From Luteibacter mycovicinus (GTDB lineage: Bacteria > Pseudomonadota > Gammaproteobacteria > Xanthomonadales > Rhodanobacteraceae), in NCBI RefSeq assembly GCF_000745235.1, contig NZ_JQNL01000001.1, positions 3,218,001-3,282,000 of the forward strand: a stretch of 64,000 nt of DNA. The letters are read 5' to 3'. The translations under genes and the position numbers were made by a program. Positions within the stretch are counted from its first letter, which is position 1; each line of letters begins with the position of its first letter. This document shows positions 1 to 11,216 of this stretch, piece after piece. Below the pieces are notes generated by a model. It was not told the DNA's origin and made no database searches. It worked only from the letters and a program-made list of their open reading frames with translations.

Positions 1-606
1 GATCATGATGACGTCCGGGGCCTCGCGCATCGCGTTCTTCAGCGCCTCGTGATAGCTGTGGGTATCCAGTCCCACCTCACGCTGGTTGACGATGGAGCGC
101 TTGTGCCGGTGCAGGTACTCGATCGGGTCCTCGATGGTGAGGATATGGCCCGAACTGTTGCTGTTGCGGTGGTCGAGCATGGCCGCCAGGGTGGTGGACT
201 TGCCCGAGCCGGTGGCGCCTACGACCAGGATCAGGCCGCGTGGCTCCATGATCAGATCGCGGAAAATCGTCGGCAGCTGCAGTTCTTCCAGCGAGGGGAT
301 CTCGCTCTTGATGGCACGGATGACCATGCCGATCTCGCCGCGCTGCTTGAACACGTTGATACGGAAGCGGCCGGCTTCCTTCACGGCCAGGGCCATGTTC
401 AGCTCGAGATCGCGCTCGAACTGCGGCACCTGACCCTCGTCCATGAGCGAATAGGCGATCTTCTTGACCATGCCGCTCGGCAGGCCGGTATTTCCCAACG
501 GGTACAGCTTGCCTTCCACCTTGATGTTCACAGGGGCGCCGGTCGTCAGGAACATATCCGACGCGCCCTTGTCCACCATCAGCTTAAGGAAATAACCGAT
601 ATCCAC
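1..606 (-). CDS. pilU: Type IV pilus twitching ATPase PilU (partial, C-terminus off the window)
   Basis: This is the N-terminal 202 codons of a PilT/PilU-family hexameric ATPase, which powers retraction of type IV pili at the inner membrane. The Walker A motif GATGSGKST is complete. It is followed by the family stretch TIEDPIEYLHRHKRS and, at the window edge, ALKNAMREAPDVIMI. That last wording (KNAMREAPDV) fits PilU better than PilT. The N-terminus FLKLMVDKGASDMFLTTGAP also matches PilU. I chose GTG at 606 because an in-frame TAG lies directly upstream and the family N-terminus begins there. It is divergent from the lipoprotein gene at 703. The remainder, including the Walker B and His-box regions, lies outside the window. 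Confidence 0.93.
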   Translation of the reverse strand, partial: MDIGYFLKLMVDKGASDMFLTTGAPVNIKVEGKLYPLGNTGLPSGMVKKIAYSLMDEGQVPQFERDLELNMALAVKEAGRFRINVFKQRGEIGMVIRAIKSEIPSLEELQLPTIFRDLIMEPRGLILVVGATGSGKSTTLAAMLDHRNSNSSGHILTIEDPIEYLHRHKRSIVNQREVGLDTHSYHEALKNAMREAPDVIMI

Positions 607-702
607 CTAAACCCCCGGACGTTCATTACAATCGAGTCGAGGTCATAGCCTGACCGTTATATATATCGACAATATCTCGCAAACCTGTACGAGGAACGAG
701 TG

Positions 703-1260
703 ATGGTGCACAACTTGCCGTCGAAAGCCCTTTCCAAGGGCCGCCGGCTCATTGCTCAGGCCGCCCTGGGCCTTGGTATCGCTACGCTCGCCGGCTGTGC
801 CAGCGCCCCCCCACCCGACGGCTCGATGAACCAGGCACTGGCCCAGCTGCAGGCTGCCAGAGACGCCGGAGCGGCCGATTATGCGCCGGTCGATCTCGAT
901 TATGCGCAGGGAAAATTCCGTCAGGCGCAGGCCGCGATGGCCAGCCGCAAGTACGACGAGGCGGCGGTGCTCGCCGACGAGTCGCGTGCCGACAGCGAAC
1001 TGGCCCGGGCCAAGGCCCGTCTGGGTGCCGCCCGCGCCCAGAACACGGCCAAGAGTCAGGAAAACTCCCGCATGCGCGTCGAGATGATCGACAACCATGC
1101 CAACGACACGGTGCCCATCCCGACCAACGTGCAGGAAACCGAATCGGTCCTGCCCGAGCCGACGGACAGCACGCAGCCGCCGGTCGGTGGTCAGACCCAG
1201 CCCCTGAATGACAATTCGGGCAACCAGATCCAGCCGTCCACCAACCAGGGAGGCCAGTGA
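703..1260 (+). CDS. DUF4398-type lipoprotein
   Basis: This is a 185-residue predicted outer-membrane lipoprotein. A basic N-terminus and hydrophobic stretch end in the lipobox LAGC, with Cys near residue 28. The mature part has the alanine-rich helical pattern of DUF4398 proteins (AARDAGAADYAPVDLDYAQ followed by KYDEAAVLADESRADSELA). A low-complexity Pro/Gln/Asn tail follows. The ATG at 703 is preferred to GTG at 700 because GAGGA at 691-695 is then at a normal distance. The stop overlaps the next start (TGATG at 1258-1262), so the two genes are translationally coupled. The molecular function of the family is not established. Homologues often sit beside or are fused to OmpA-like domains, which suggests an envelope-structural role. 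Confidence 0.8.
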   Translation: MVHNLPSKALSKGRRLIAQAALGLGIATLAGCASAPPPDGSMNQALAQLQAARDAGAADYAPVDLDYAQGKFRQAQAAMASRKYDEAAVLADESRADSELARAKARLGAARAQNTAKSQENSRMRVEMIDNHANDTVPIPTNVQETESVLPEPTDSTQPPVGGQTQPLNDNSGNQIQPSTNQGGQ

Positions 1261-1916
1261 TGAAGCGTTCGACCCTCCTTACCTCCGCGCTGGCCCTTGC
1301 GCTTGCCACGGGCAGTGCCATGGCCGCCACGGACGACCTGGACATCCGCCGTCTCAACTCGAGCCTGGACCAGCTGTCGTCAGACCCGGTGCTGGGCAAT
1401 TACGCCCAGGCTGAACAGGCTCGCGCCCGCGAAGCGATCAGCCAGATGGCCCAGTTCCGTCCCAAGGACAAGGAGCACGGCCATTTGCTGTATGTCGCCG
1501 AGCGCCGGGTGGACATCGCCAAGGCGATGGCCCAGTACCAGGATGCTCAGGCCAAGAGCGCCCAGCTGGACCGCGAGCACGACGCCATCCTGCTGGAGGC
1601 CAGTCGGCTCGACGCCGAGATGGCCCGTCGCCAGCTCGAGCAGCAGCGTGCCCAGAACCAGATGATCCAGGAAGAGGCCGCCCGCCTGCAGCAGCAGGGC
1701 GTCGACTATGCCCAGGCGCTGGAGCAGGCCAAGGCTGAAGGCGACAAGGCCAAACAGGTCGCCGCGGCACAGGCCAAGGTGGCTAACGCCGCCAAGAAGC
1801 AGGCCGCGCTGGCCGAGGCCGCCGCGCGCGCCATGCGCGATATGAACTCGTCCGACGGTGGGGCGCCAGCCTCCACGCCTGCACCGAAAAAGAGCAAGAA
1901 AACCGACGGCAACTGA
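1260..1916 (+). CDS. Periplasmic coiled-coil protein, DUF4398-like
   Basis: This 218-residue protein has a clear signal peptide with the cleavage motif AMA after about residue 22. The N-terminal mature part (PVLGNYAQAEQARAREAIS) resembles the DUF4398 repeat of the lipoprotein upstream. The remainder is a long charged Ala/Gln/Glu-rich helix (roughly residues 90-190) likely to form a coiled coil, and it ends in a Lys-rich tail. Its ATG overlaps the stop of the lipoprotein gene, and GGGAGG at 1248-1252 provides the ribosome site. Related proteins often end in an OmpA peptidoglycan-binding domain; this one stops before such a domain. The two genes very likely act together in the envelope, but the function is unknown. 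Confidence 0.72.
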   Translation: MKRSTLLTSALALALATGSAMAATDDLDIRRLNSSLDQLSSDPVLGNYAQAEQARAREAISQMAQFRPKDKEHGHLLYVAERRVDIAKAMAQYQDAQAKSAQLDREHDAILLEASRLDAEMARRQLEQQRAQNQMIQEEAARLQQQGVDYAQALEQAKAEGDKAKQVAAAQAKVANAAKKQAALAEAAARAMRDMNSSDGGAPASTPAPKKSKKTDGN

Positions 1917-1964
1917 GAAATATCGCTCTTGCAGGCGTATGGCTAGCGGAGTAGCTTCGGTCTC

Positions 1965-1992
1965 CCGGCACCCGAAAAATTCAGGGTGCCGG
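1965..1992. other. Hairpin downstream of the DUF4398 pair
   Basis: A perfect 9-bp stem (CCGGCACCC at 1965-1973 with GGGTGCCGG at 1984-1992) encloses an A-rich 10-base loop. There is no T-run on either strand, so it is not a typical intrinsic terminator. It could limit 3' decay of the DUF4398 transcript. Apart from this, the 165 bases up to the next gene show no coding signal. Confidence 0.45.
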
Positions 1993-2081
1993 TCCTGCCG
2001 GAGCATGCGAAGAACTAGCCCGCATGGCTCCCCTCACGACCTGCCCGCGCATCGGGCCGATCCCACCGCGAGGAGTTTGCA

Positions 2082-2309
2082 ATGTTCGAAAACCAGCAGC
2101 GCGACGACGTCGACAAGTTCATCCACGCCAGTGCGGAAACCCGTCGTCTCTTCTATCGCCACCAGGAACTCGATACCAAGTTGCATGACGCCAATATCGG
2201 CTGTCTGCCTATCGACGACGCAAGCCTTGTGGGCCTCAAGAGGGAAAAGCTGCAGGCGAAGGAAAAGCTCCAACGAATGTGGGATAGGTGGCAACAGTCG
2301 CCACACTGA
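2082..2309 (+). CDS. YdcH-family small protein (DUF465)
   Basis: This 75-residue, highly charged helical protein has the YdcH/DUF465 pattern: FIHASAETRRLFYRHQELDTKLHD, then a second helix LKREKLQAKEKLQRMWD. That is two antiparallel helices expected to form a short coiled-coil hairpin. The length is usual for the family, whose function is not established. The ribosome site GAGGAG lies about 9 bases before the ATG. It is a single-gene transcript with a good terminator just downstream at 2339. Confidence 0.8.
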   Translation: MFENQQRDDVDKFIHASAETRRLFYRHQELDTKLHDANIGCLPIDDASLVGLKREKLQAKEKLQRMWDRWQQSPH

Positions 2310-2338
2310 CCACCCACAATCAGTTCATTAATTGACCG

Positions 2339-2364
2339 ACGGGCGCCGAAAGGTGCCCGTTTTG
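2339..2364 (+). terminator. Intrinsic terminator after the YdcH-like gene
   Basis: A 9-bp stem (ACGGGCGCC paired with GGTGCCCGT, one G-T pair) is capped by a GAAA tetraloop and followed by a short T-run. Confidence 0.8.
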
Positions 2365-2368
2365 CATG

Positions 2369-2392
2369 TGTAGGAGCGCGCCCTGCGCGCGA
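2369..2392 (+). repeat. REP-like palindromic repeat, copy 1
   Basis: This 24-base unit begins TGTAGGAGCGCG and ends GCGCGCGA. It recurs identically, in inverted orientation, at 62052-62075, and in diverged form at 62112-62134. It has the form of the dispersed GTAGGAGC-type repeats of Xanthomonadales and pseudomonads. It lies in the intergenic space after a terminator, as REP units usually do. Confidence 0.7.
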
Positions 2393-2517
2393 CCCTCCCC
2401 TACGCCCTTTCGCCTCCGCCGATCAGCCGGGCATCCGTTCACGGGCACACCCTTTATGATGTGCGCCCATAGGGCGAGGTCGCAGGGGCCGCGCCGTTCC
2501 AGACGATTGGAGTTTCA

Positions 2518-3888
<1,371 letters not shown>

Positions 3889-3903
3889 TAAGGATTCTGA
3901 ACC

Positions 3904-5736
3904 ATGTGTGGAATCGTCGCCGCTGTCGCCCAGCGTGATATCGCACCCATTCTGATCGCTGGCCTCAAAGCCCTCGAGTATCGCGGCTACGATTCCGCGG
4001 GCATGGCCATCGCGGACGCCGGCGAGATTCGCCGGGTGCGTGCGAAGGGCAAGGTTCGCGAGATGGAAGCGCTGTACGACGCCGATCCCGTCCCCGGTGG
4101 CACTGGCATCGCACACACGCGCTGGGCCACGCACGGCGTGCCCAGCGAAAAGAACGCGCATCCGCACGTACAGGGCCGGATCGCTATCGTGCACAACGGC
4201 ATCATCGAGAACTACGCGTCGCTGCGTGAAGGTCTGAAGGCGAAGGGTCGTACCTTCCATTCCGAGACCGATACGGAAGTGATGGGCGCGGTCATCGATG
4301 AGCACGTGCAGGCCGGCAAGCCGCTGCGCGAAGCGGTTACCGCCGCCGTGCGCGAACTCGAAGGCGCCTACGCCATCGCGGTGATGAGCCTGGACGAGCC
4401 CGAGCGCATCGTCGGTGCCCGCCGCGGCTGCCCGCTGCTGGTCGGCATCGGCATCGGTGAGCACTTCCTCGGATCGGACGCGCAGGCGCTGATCAAGGTC
4501 ACCAACCGGATGATGTACCTCGAGGAAGACGACGTCGTCGAGATCACCCGTGAAACCGTCGAGGTGTTCGATCTCGACGGCAAGCGCGTCGACCGCACCG
4601 CGCACGAGAGCGAGATCAGTGCCGACTCAGTCGAGCGCGGCGAATACCGCCACTACATGCAGAAGGAGATCTTCGAGCAGCCGCGTGCCGTGGCCGACAC
4701 GCTCGAAGGGCGCATCGGTCCGCACGGGGTGTTGCCCAATATCTTCGGCATCGACGCCGACCCGATCCTCGACAAGACGCACGCCATCCATATCGTGGCC
4801 TGCGGTACGAGCTACCACGCCGGTATGGTCGCCAAGTACTGGATCGAGGAATTCGCCCGTATCCCGGTCGTCGTCGAAGTGGCCAGCGAATACCGCTACC
4901 GCGATGTCGTCGTGCCCGAGAACACGCTGTTCGTCGCCGTCTCCCAGTCGGGCGAAACCGCCGATACCCTGGCGGCCATGCGTGAATCGCGTCGTCGCGG
5001 TTATCTCGCTACGTTCGCCATCTGCAACGTGCCCGAGTCGTCCGTCGTGCGTGAGTCCGATCTGCGTCTGATGACGCGAGCGGGCCCGGAGATCGGCGTA
5101 GCCTCCACCAAGGCTTTTACCACCCAGCTCACCGCGTTCGCGCTGCTGGCGCTGGATCTCGGTCGTCGTCGTGGACTCGACAACGCAAAGTACCTCGAGC
5201 ACTGCAAGGAATTGCAGTCGCTGCCGCGCTATATTGAGAATGCGCTGAAAAGTGAGCCGGAGATCGTCACGATCGCCGACCACTTCGTGGCCAAGCAGCA
5301 TGCGCTGTTCCTGGGGCGTGGTGCGCAGTTCCCGGTGGCACTCGAAGGCTCGCTCAAGCTGAAGGAAATCTCGTACATCCACGCCGAGGCTTATCCGGCG
5401 GGCGAACTGAAGCACGGCCCGTTGGCGCTGGTCGACGAAAATATGCCGATCGTGGCCGTGGCCCCGAATGGTCCGCTGTTGGACAAGCTGAAGTCCAACC
5501 TGCAGGAAGTTCGCGCACGTGGTGGTGAGCTGATCGTCTTCGCCGACGAGCGCGCGGAGCTGGACGAGGATTCGCAGGACAACATCGCGACGGTGCGTGT
5601 CGACGGCGGTGGCGATCTGATCGCGCCGGCCGTGTTTACCATTCCGATGCAGCTGCTTGCGTACCACGTGGCTGTCATGCGCGGGACGGATGTGGATCAG
5701 CCGCGTAACCTGGCCAAGTCGGTGACCGTGGAATGA
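3904..5736 (+). CDS. glmS: Glutamine-fructose-6-phosphate aminotransferase (isomerizing)
   Basis: GlmS makes glucosamine-6-phosphate from fructose-6-phosphate and glutamine, the entry point to peptidoglycan and LPS amino sugars. The 610-residue length is standard. Cys2 of MCGIVAAVAQRD is the glutaminase nucleophile. The N-terminal class II amidotransferase domain covers about residues 2-220. Two SIS isomerase domains follow (CGTSYHAG and SQSGETADT in the first, GRGAQFPVALEGSLKLKE in the second), and the canonical C-terminus AKSVTVE is intact. AAGGA precedes the ATG. The stop shares ATGA with the start of a decayed acyltransferase gene, so glmS was probably once co-transcribed with a surface-sugar gene. 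Confidence 0.97.
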   Translation: MCGIVAAVAQRDIAPILIAGLKALEYRGYDSAGMAIADAGEIRRVRAKGKVREMEALYDADPVPGGTGIAHTRWATHGVPSEKNAHPHVQGRIAIVHNGIIENYASLREGLKAKGRTFHSETDTEVMGAVIDEHVQAGKPLREAVTAAVRELEGAYAIAVMSLDEPERIVGARRGCPLLVGIGIGEHFLGSDAQALIKVTNRMMYLEEDDVVEITRETVEVFDLDGKRVDRTAHESEISADSVERGEYRHYMQKEIFEQPRAVADTLEGRIGPHGVLPNIFGIDADPILDKTHAIHIVACGTSYHAGMVAKYWIEEFARIPVVVEVASEYRYRDVVVPENTLFVAVSQSGETADTLAAMRESRRRGYLATFAICNVPESSVVRESDLRLMTRAGPEIGVASTKAFTTQLTAFALLALDLGRRRGLDNAKYLEHCKELQSLPRYIENALKSEPEIVTIADHFVAKQHALFLGRGAQFPVALEGSLKLKEISYIHAEAYPAGELKHGPLALVDENMPIVAVAPNGPLLDKLKSNLQEVRARGGELIVFADERAELDEDSQDNIATVRVDGGGDLIAPAVFTIPMQLLAYHVAVMRGTDVDQPRNLAKSVTVE

Positions 5737-6015
5737 GTGATGCGCCGTCGATTCACGCGACGGCCGACGTCCAAGCGCTGAAGCTCGGCGCCCGGACCCG
5801 CGTCTCGTATGCAGCGGTCGCGGGTGAGGCCAGATGCTTTCTCGCAAACACATGTACGGCGAGGGGCCTCGATTGAGAGTGAGGCAACCATCCTGCCTGG
5901 TATTGAGATCGGCGAACGGGCCACGGTGGGTGCTGGCGCCGTGGTGACGCACGATGTTCCGGCTAGGGGGATCGTGATGCGGTCACTGGCACGAATCACT
6001 GGCTACGCGGCTTGA
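5733..6015 (+). pseudogene. Remnant of a left-handed beta-helix (hexapeptide) acyltransferase
   Basis: The start of a WbbJ/FdtC-like sugar acyltransferase overlaps the glmS stop by ATGA and reads MSDAPSIHATADVQALKLG, then breaks and reaches a stop at 5874-5876. A different frame, from about 5850 to 6015, carries the C-terminal end of the same family: RRGASIESEATILPGIEIG and then VGAGAVVTHDVPARGIV. Intact members are usually about 150-200 residues, so much of the central hexapeptide-repeat part has been deleted along with the frame change. The loss looks recent, because both ends are still easily recognised. The original product may have acylated an amino sugar for the O-antigen, but this is inferred from context only. 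Confidence 0.75.
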
Positions 6016-6156
6016 GGGAGGGGCAGTCCCCGCCGTTATCTCAAGGTTTCGCGGTCGACGAGCGTGACGTCACCTTTCTCGAGTACTCGGATAGAATGCA
6101 GTGTGACCGGGGATCTGGTTGCATCCGCGGCCACACCTGATCGGTTTCGCGAATGA

Positions 6157-7584
6157 TCAGTCGGTCAATCGATATACGGCAGCGGGAAGATCGCCGAAGT
6201 CGACAGTGATCGCATTGGTGCTCTGACCTACGGTCTCCCATAGGCCGGATCCAAAGTTAAGTCTCTCGATTTTGGTCCGCCACTTGTTGAGGCCGGTCGG
6301 CACTGATGACACTGTGCCGTTAGGCCTAGTCACGAATATGACGATGTCGCTCCCGCCACTCTGACTGGCGAACTCGCTTGCCATGATGTTTTCGGAAGGC
6401 AGCCAGCCGACCATCGATCCGCTGGTTACTCCAAGCCAAGGTGCAACGAAGTCGACGTAGTCGTATCCCCTGAGAGCGTCTTGCACTTGATGGGTGAATC
6501 CGAAAACGCTTTCCTGTTCGATGGCGATATCTCTCGGTTCGTTGTTCGCGTCCAACATGCCGAAGTTCTGGCCTTGATCATGGCTCAGGAAGTTCGCTGT
6601 TCCTCGTCCACCGAACGCATAAAAGAAAGCGGCATACCAACGGAGATCGCGAAAAGATGCGTGCTCCGGGCTGTCGGGTGAACCGTTCGGAACGCTCAAC
6701 TGGTAGTTCTGTAGGTATGCAATGGGAACAATGCCCCGCGCATTTGCCTGCTGAGCGATTACGCTCATGTTGGCAGTCATGAGCTGCTCCCGTGCAACTG
6801 AGCAAGTTCGTAGCTTCGCGTTGAAGGGGTACAAGTCGAAGGCAACGTAGTCTGGCTTTATCGCGTCGAGTGCTGACGTGACGTAATGTGTGTAGCGATC
6901 TGTCATCGCCACGAGCTTAGTCCGGTCCGAAATGGAGTTCGTCGCGCAGCTCACGCCATAAGCTTCCGGTTCAATGGCTCCCGCTACGCCATTATCCGGG
7001 CCAGAACCATTTAGTGCAGCATCGTTTGCGTTAGCCGGGAGAAGATTTACGAATACCTTCAAGTCGGCTAACGCCGGTACCTTACGCACGCAGGCGGCAA
7101 GAGCACCTAAGTTTGCATGATCAGGGCGTGACGGCTCATCCTTTAACTGCAATCCAACGAATGATGTAGGGTGGCTCACCTTCAAGGGGATTAGGAATTT
7201 TTCAATTCTCTCGGAGGTGTACGTCGCACAATCGAACGTGCCGTCGGCTCCAACCGCTGCTTCGAAGGACCATCGCTCATAGGTCAGGAACTTCGCAGAT
7301 TTCGCGTCGATTGCGTCGGCTATTACTTCGGCTTCCTCTGGAAGCGCGGAAGGGATCATGAAGTATTCGACGCCTGCTCGCTGCAGGTTCTGAATGACCT
7401 TTAGCGCCTGATCTGGGCGCGTCAAATAACACGTCGCGGCGTTTGGAGTGCCGACGGGGCACCCCTTGGATGAATCGAGCATCGCGAATGAGCCGCTAGG
7501 AAGTGGCGCCGTAGCGATGGCTTGTCCTGCCAAGAGGTAAGCGATTACGGGCGCAGCGAGCGAGCGAATTTTCCTGTACGCCAT
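6157..7584 (-). CDS. Secreted TIM-barrel protein resembling a glycoside hydrolase
   Basis: This 475-residue exported protein begins at ATG 7584, which is preceded by AAGGAAA; an upstream in-frame extension lacks a ribosome site. The signal peptide ends near AIATA. The body has alternating strand and helix segments typical of a (beta/alpha)8 barrel, with acidic residues at strand ends (VGLQLKDEPS, DYVAFDLYPF). A beta-rich C-terminal domain follows (ITVDFGDLPAAVYRLTD), an arrangement seen in GH42-like and related glycosidases. I cannot name the family or confirm a catalytic pair. Base composition is clearly less GC-rich than neighbouring glmS and gmd, suggesting acquisition. It lies between polysaccharide genes, so a surface or secreted glycan is a reasonable substrate guess. 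Confidence 0.65.
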   Translation of the reverse strand: MAYRKIRSLAAPVIAYLLAGQAIATAPLPSGSFAMLDSSKGCPVGTPNAATCYLTRPDQALKVIQNLQRAGVEYFMIPSALPEEAEVIADAIDAKSAKFLTYERWSFEAAVGADGTFDCATYTSERIEKFLIPLKVSHPTSFVGLQLKDEPSRPDHANLGALAACVRKVPALADLKVFVNLLPANANDAALNGSGPDNGVAGAIEPEAYGVSCATNSISDRTKLVAMTDRYTHYVTSALDAIKPDYVAFDLYPFNAKLRTCSVAREQLMTANMSVIAQQANARGIVPIAYLQNYQLSVPNGSPDSPEHASFRDLRWYAAFFYAFGGRGTANFLSHDQGQNFGMLDANNEPRDIAIEQESVFGFTHQVQDALRGYDYVDFVAPWLGVTSGSMVGWLPSENIMASEFASQSGGSDIVIFVTRPNGTVSSVPTGLNKWRTKIERLNFGSGLWETVGQSTNAITVDFGDLPAAVYRLTD

Positions 7585-7623
7585 ATCTTTTCCTTGATTG
7601 GTATAGACGAACATCCCGGGTAG

Positions 7624-9757
<2,134 letters not shown>

Positions 9758-9825
9758 TTCCCGATTCCTTGAGGCCAGCGGCGTCCTCGGTGAAAATGGG
9801 GCTCGATCCTTCCCGGACATGCCCC

Positions 9826-11169
9826 ATGAAGTGCTTCAAAGCCTACGACATTCGCGGTCGGGTTCCCGACGAGCTGAATGAGGACGTCGCCTACCGGGTT
9901 GGCCGCGCGTTCGCCCGGACCGTGGGCCCCGGACAGGTTGTGGTCGGTTACGACATCCGGCTGGACAGCCCGACGCTTGCCGCCGCCGTTGTTCGTGGCC
10001 TGAACGACGAGGGGCGCGACGCGATCGATATCGGCTTGTGTGGCACGGAAGAGGTCTACTTCCAGACCTTTCATCGCAACGTCGCCGGCGGGATCATGGT
10101 GACGGCGAGCCATAATCCGATCGACTACAACGGGATGAAGCTGGTTCGCGAGGGTGCTCGTCCCATCAGCGGAGATACTGGCCTGCGCGATATCGAGCGG
10201 ATGGTCGAGGAAAATACTTTCGGCGAGGGTGCGACATCTCGCGGTGCCGTGGATCATGACCACGATAAGTCCGCATACATCGCTCATTTGCTCGGCTATA
10301 TCGACGTGGCGGCTTTGGCGCCGTTGAAGATCGTCGTAAATGCCGGGAATGGCGGAGCGGGAGGCATCATCGACTTGCTCGATGCGCACCTGCCTTTTGA
10401 GTTCATCCGGGTGAACCACGAACCGGACGGCACCTTCCCGAACGGTATTCCCAATCCTCTGCTTCCGGAGAATCGTGATGCGACGGCGCACGCGGTGGTG
10501 ACTCACGGAGCGGATTTCGGTATCGCATGGGACGGCGACTTCGATCGGTGCTTCCTGTTCGATGCCCGCGGCACCTTCATAGAGGGCTATTACGTCGTCG
10601 GCCTGCTCGCCGCACAGCTTCTGGAGAAGCATCCCGGAGCAAAGATCATCCACGATCCCCGCTTGACCTGGAACACCATCGACATGGTGACGCAAGCGGG
10701 GGGCGTACCGATCGAGAGCAAGACGGGCCATGCCTTCATCAAGGAGCGTATGCGCGCCGAGGATGCAATCTACGGCGGTGAGATGAGTGCCCATCACTAT
10801 TTTCGCGAGTTCGCCTATTGCGACTCGGGGATGATTCCGTGGTTGCTCGTCGCGGAGCGGGTGTCCCGGAGTGGCGTGAGTCTCGCCCAGATGTTGGCAA
10901 AACGCATGGCGGCCTATCCCTGCAGCGGCGAGGTCAACTTTGTTGTCGCGAATGCCGCCGAGACGGTCGCGCGGGTCATGGCGTTTTATGACGACATGCA
11001 GCCGGCCATCGATCGCGTGGATGGCATCAGCGCCGACTTTGGCGACTGGCGGTTCAATCTGCGGTCGTCGAATACCGAGCCGTTGCTCCGTCTGAACGTG
11101 GAGGCGCGTGGCGACGCTGCACTTATGCGGTCGCGCACCGCGGAAATTTCGTCGTTGATCGGGCAATGA
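9826..11169 (+). CDS. manB: Phosphomannomutase (phosphoglucomutase family)
   Basis: This 447-residue alpha-D-phosphohexomutase interconverts mannose-6-phosphate and mannose-1-phosphate for GDP-mannose synthesis. The four family signatures are present: the phosphoserine loop TASHNP with Ser95, the metal site DGDFDR, the sugar loop [10 protein letters not shown], and the phosphate loop RSSNTEP. Start ATG 9826 gives the canonical N-terminus [11 protein letters not shown]. It follows rmd after 68 bases and converges on manC. Bifunctional phosphoglucomutase activity, as in XanA, is possible and cannot be told from sequence. Confidence 0.92.
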   Translation: MKCFKAYDIRGRVPDELNEDVAYRVGRAFARTVGPGQVVVGYDIRLDSPTLAAAVVRGLNDEGRDAIDIGLCGTEEVYFQTFHRNVAGGIMVTASHNPIDYNGMKLVREGARPISGDTGLRDIERMVEENTFGEGATSRGAVDHDHDKSAYIAHLLGYIDVAALAPLKIVVNAGNGGAGGIIDLLDAHLPFEFIRVNHEPDGTFPNGIPNPLLPENRDATAHAVVTHGADFGIAWDGDFDRCFLFDARGTFIEGYYVVGLLAAQLLEKHPGAKIIHDPRLTWNTIDMVTQAGGVPIESKTGHAFIKERMRAEDAIYGGEMSAHHYFREFAYCDSGMIPWLLVAERVSRSGVSLAQMLAKRMAAYPCSGEVNFVVANAAETVARVMAFYDDMQPAIDRVDGISADFGDWRFNLRSSNTEPLLRLNVEARGDAALMRSRTAEISSLIGQ

Positions 11170-11172
11170 AAA

Positions 11173-11195
11173 AGGGGCCCCGCGGCCCCTCGTTC
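11173..11195 (-). terminator. Terminator between convergent manB and manC
   Basis: A GC-rich 7-bp stem (AGGGGCC / GGCCCCT) lies 3 bases past the manB stop. Read on the minus strand it is followed by a T-run, so it serves mainly the rfbBACD-manC transcript. It may also act weakly for manB. Confidence 0.7.
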
Positions 11196-11216
11196 TTTAC
11201 TGCGATTGAGACGGTA

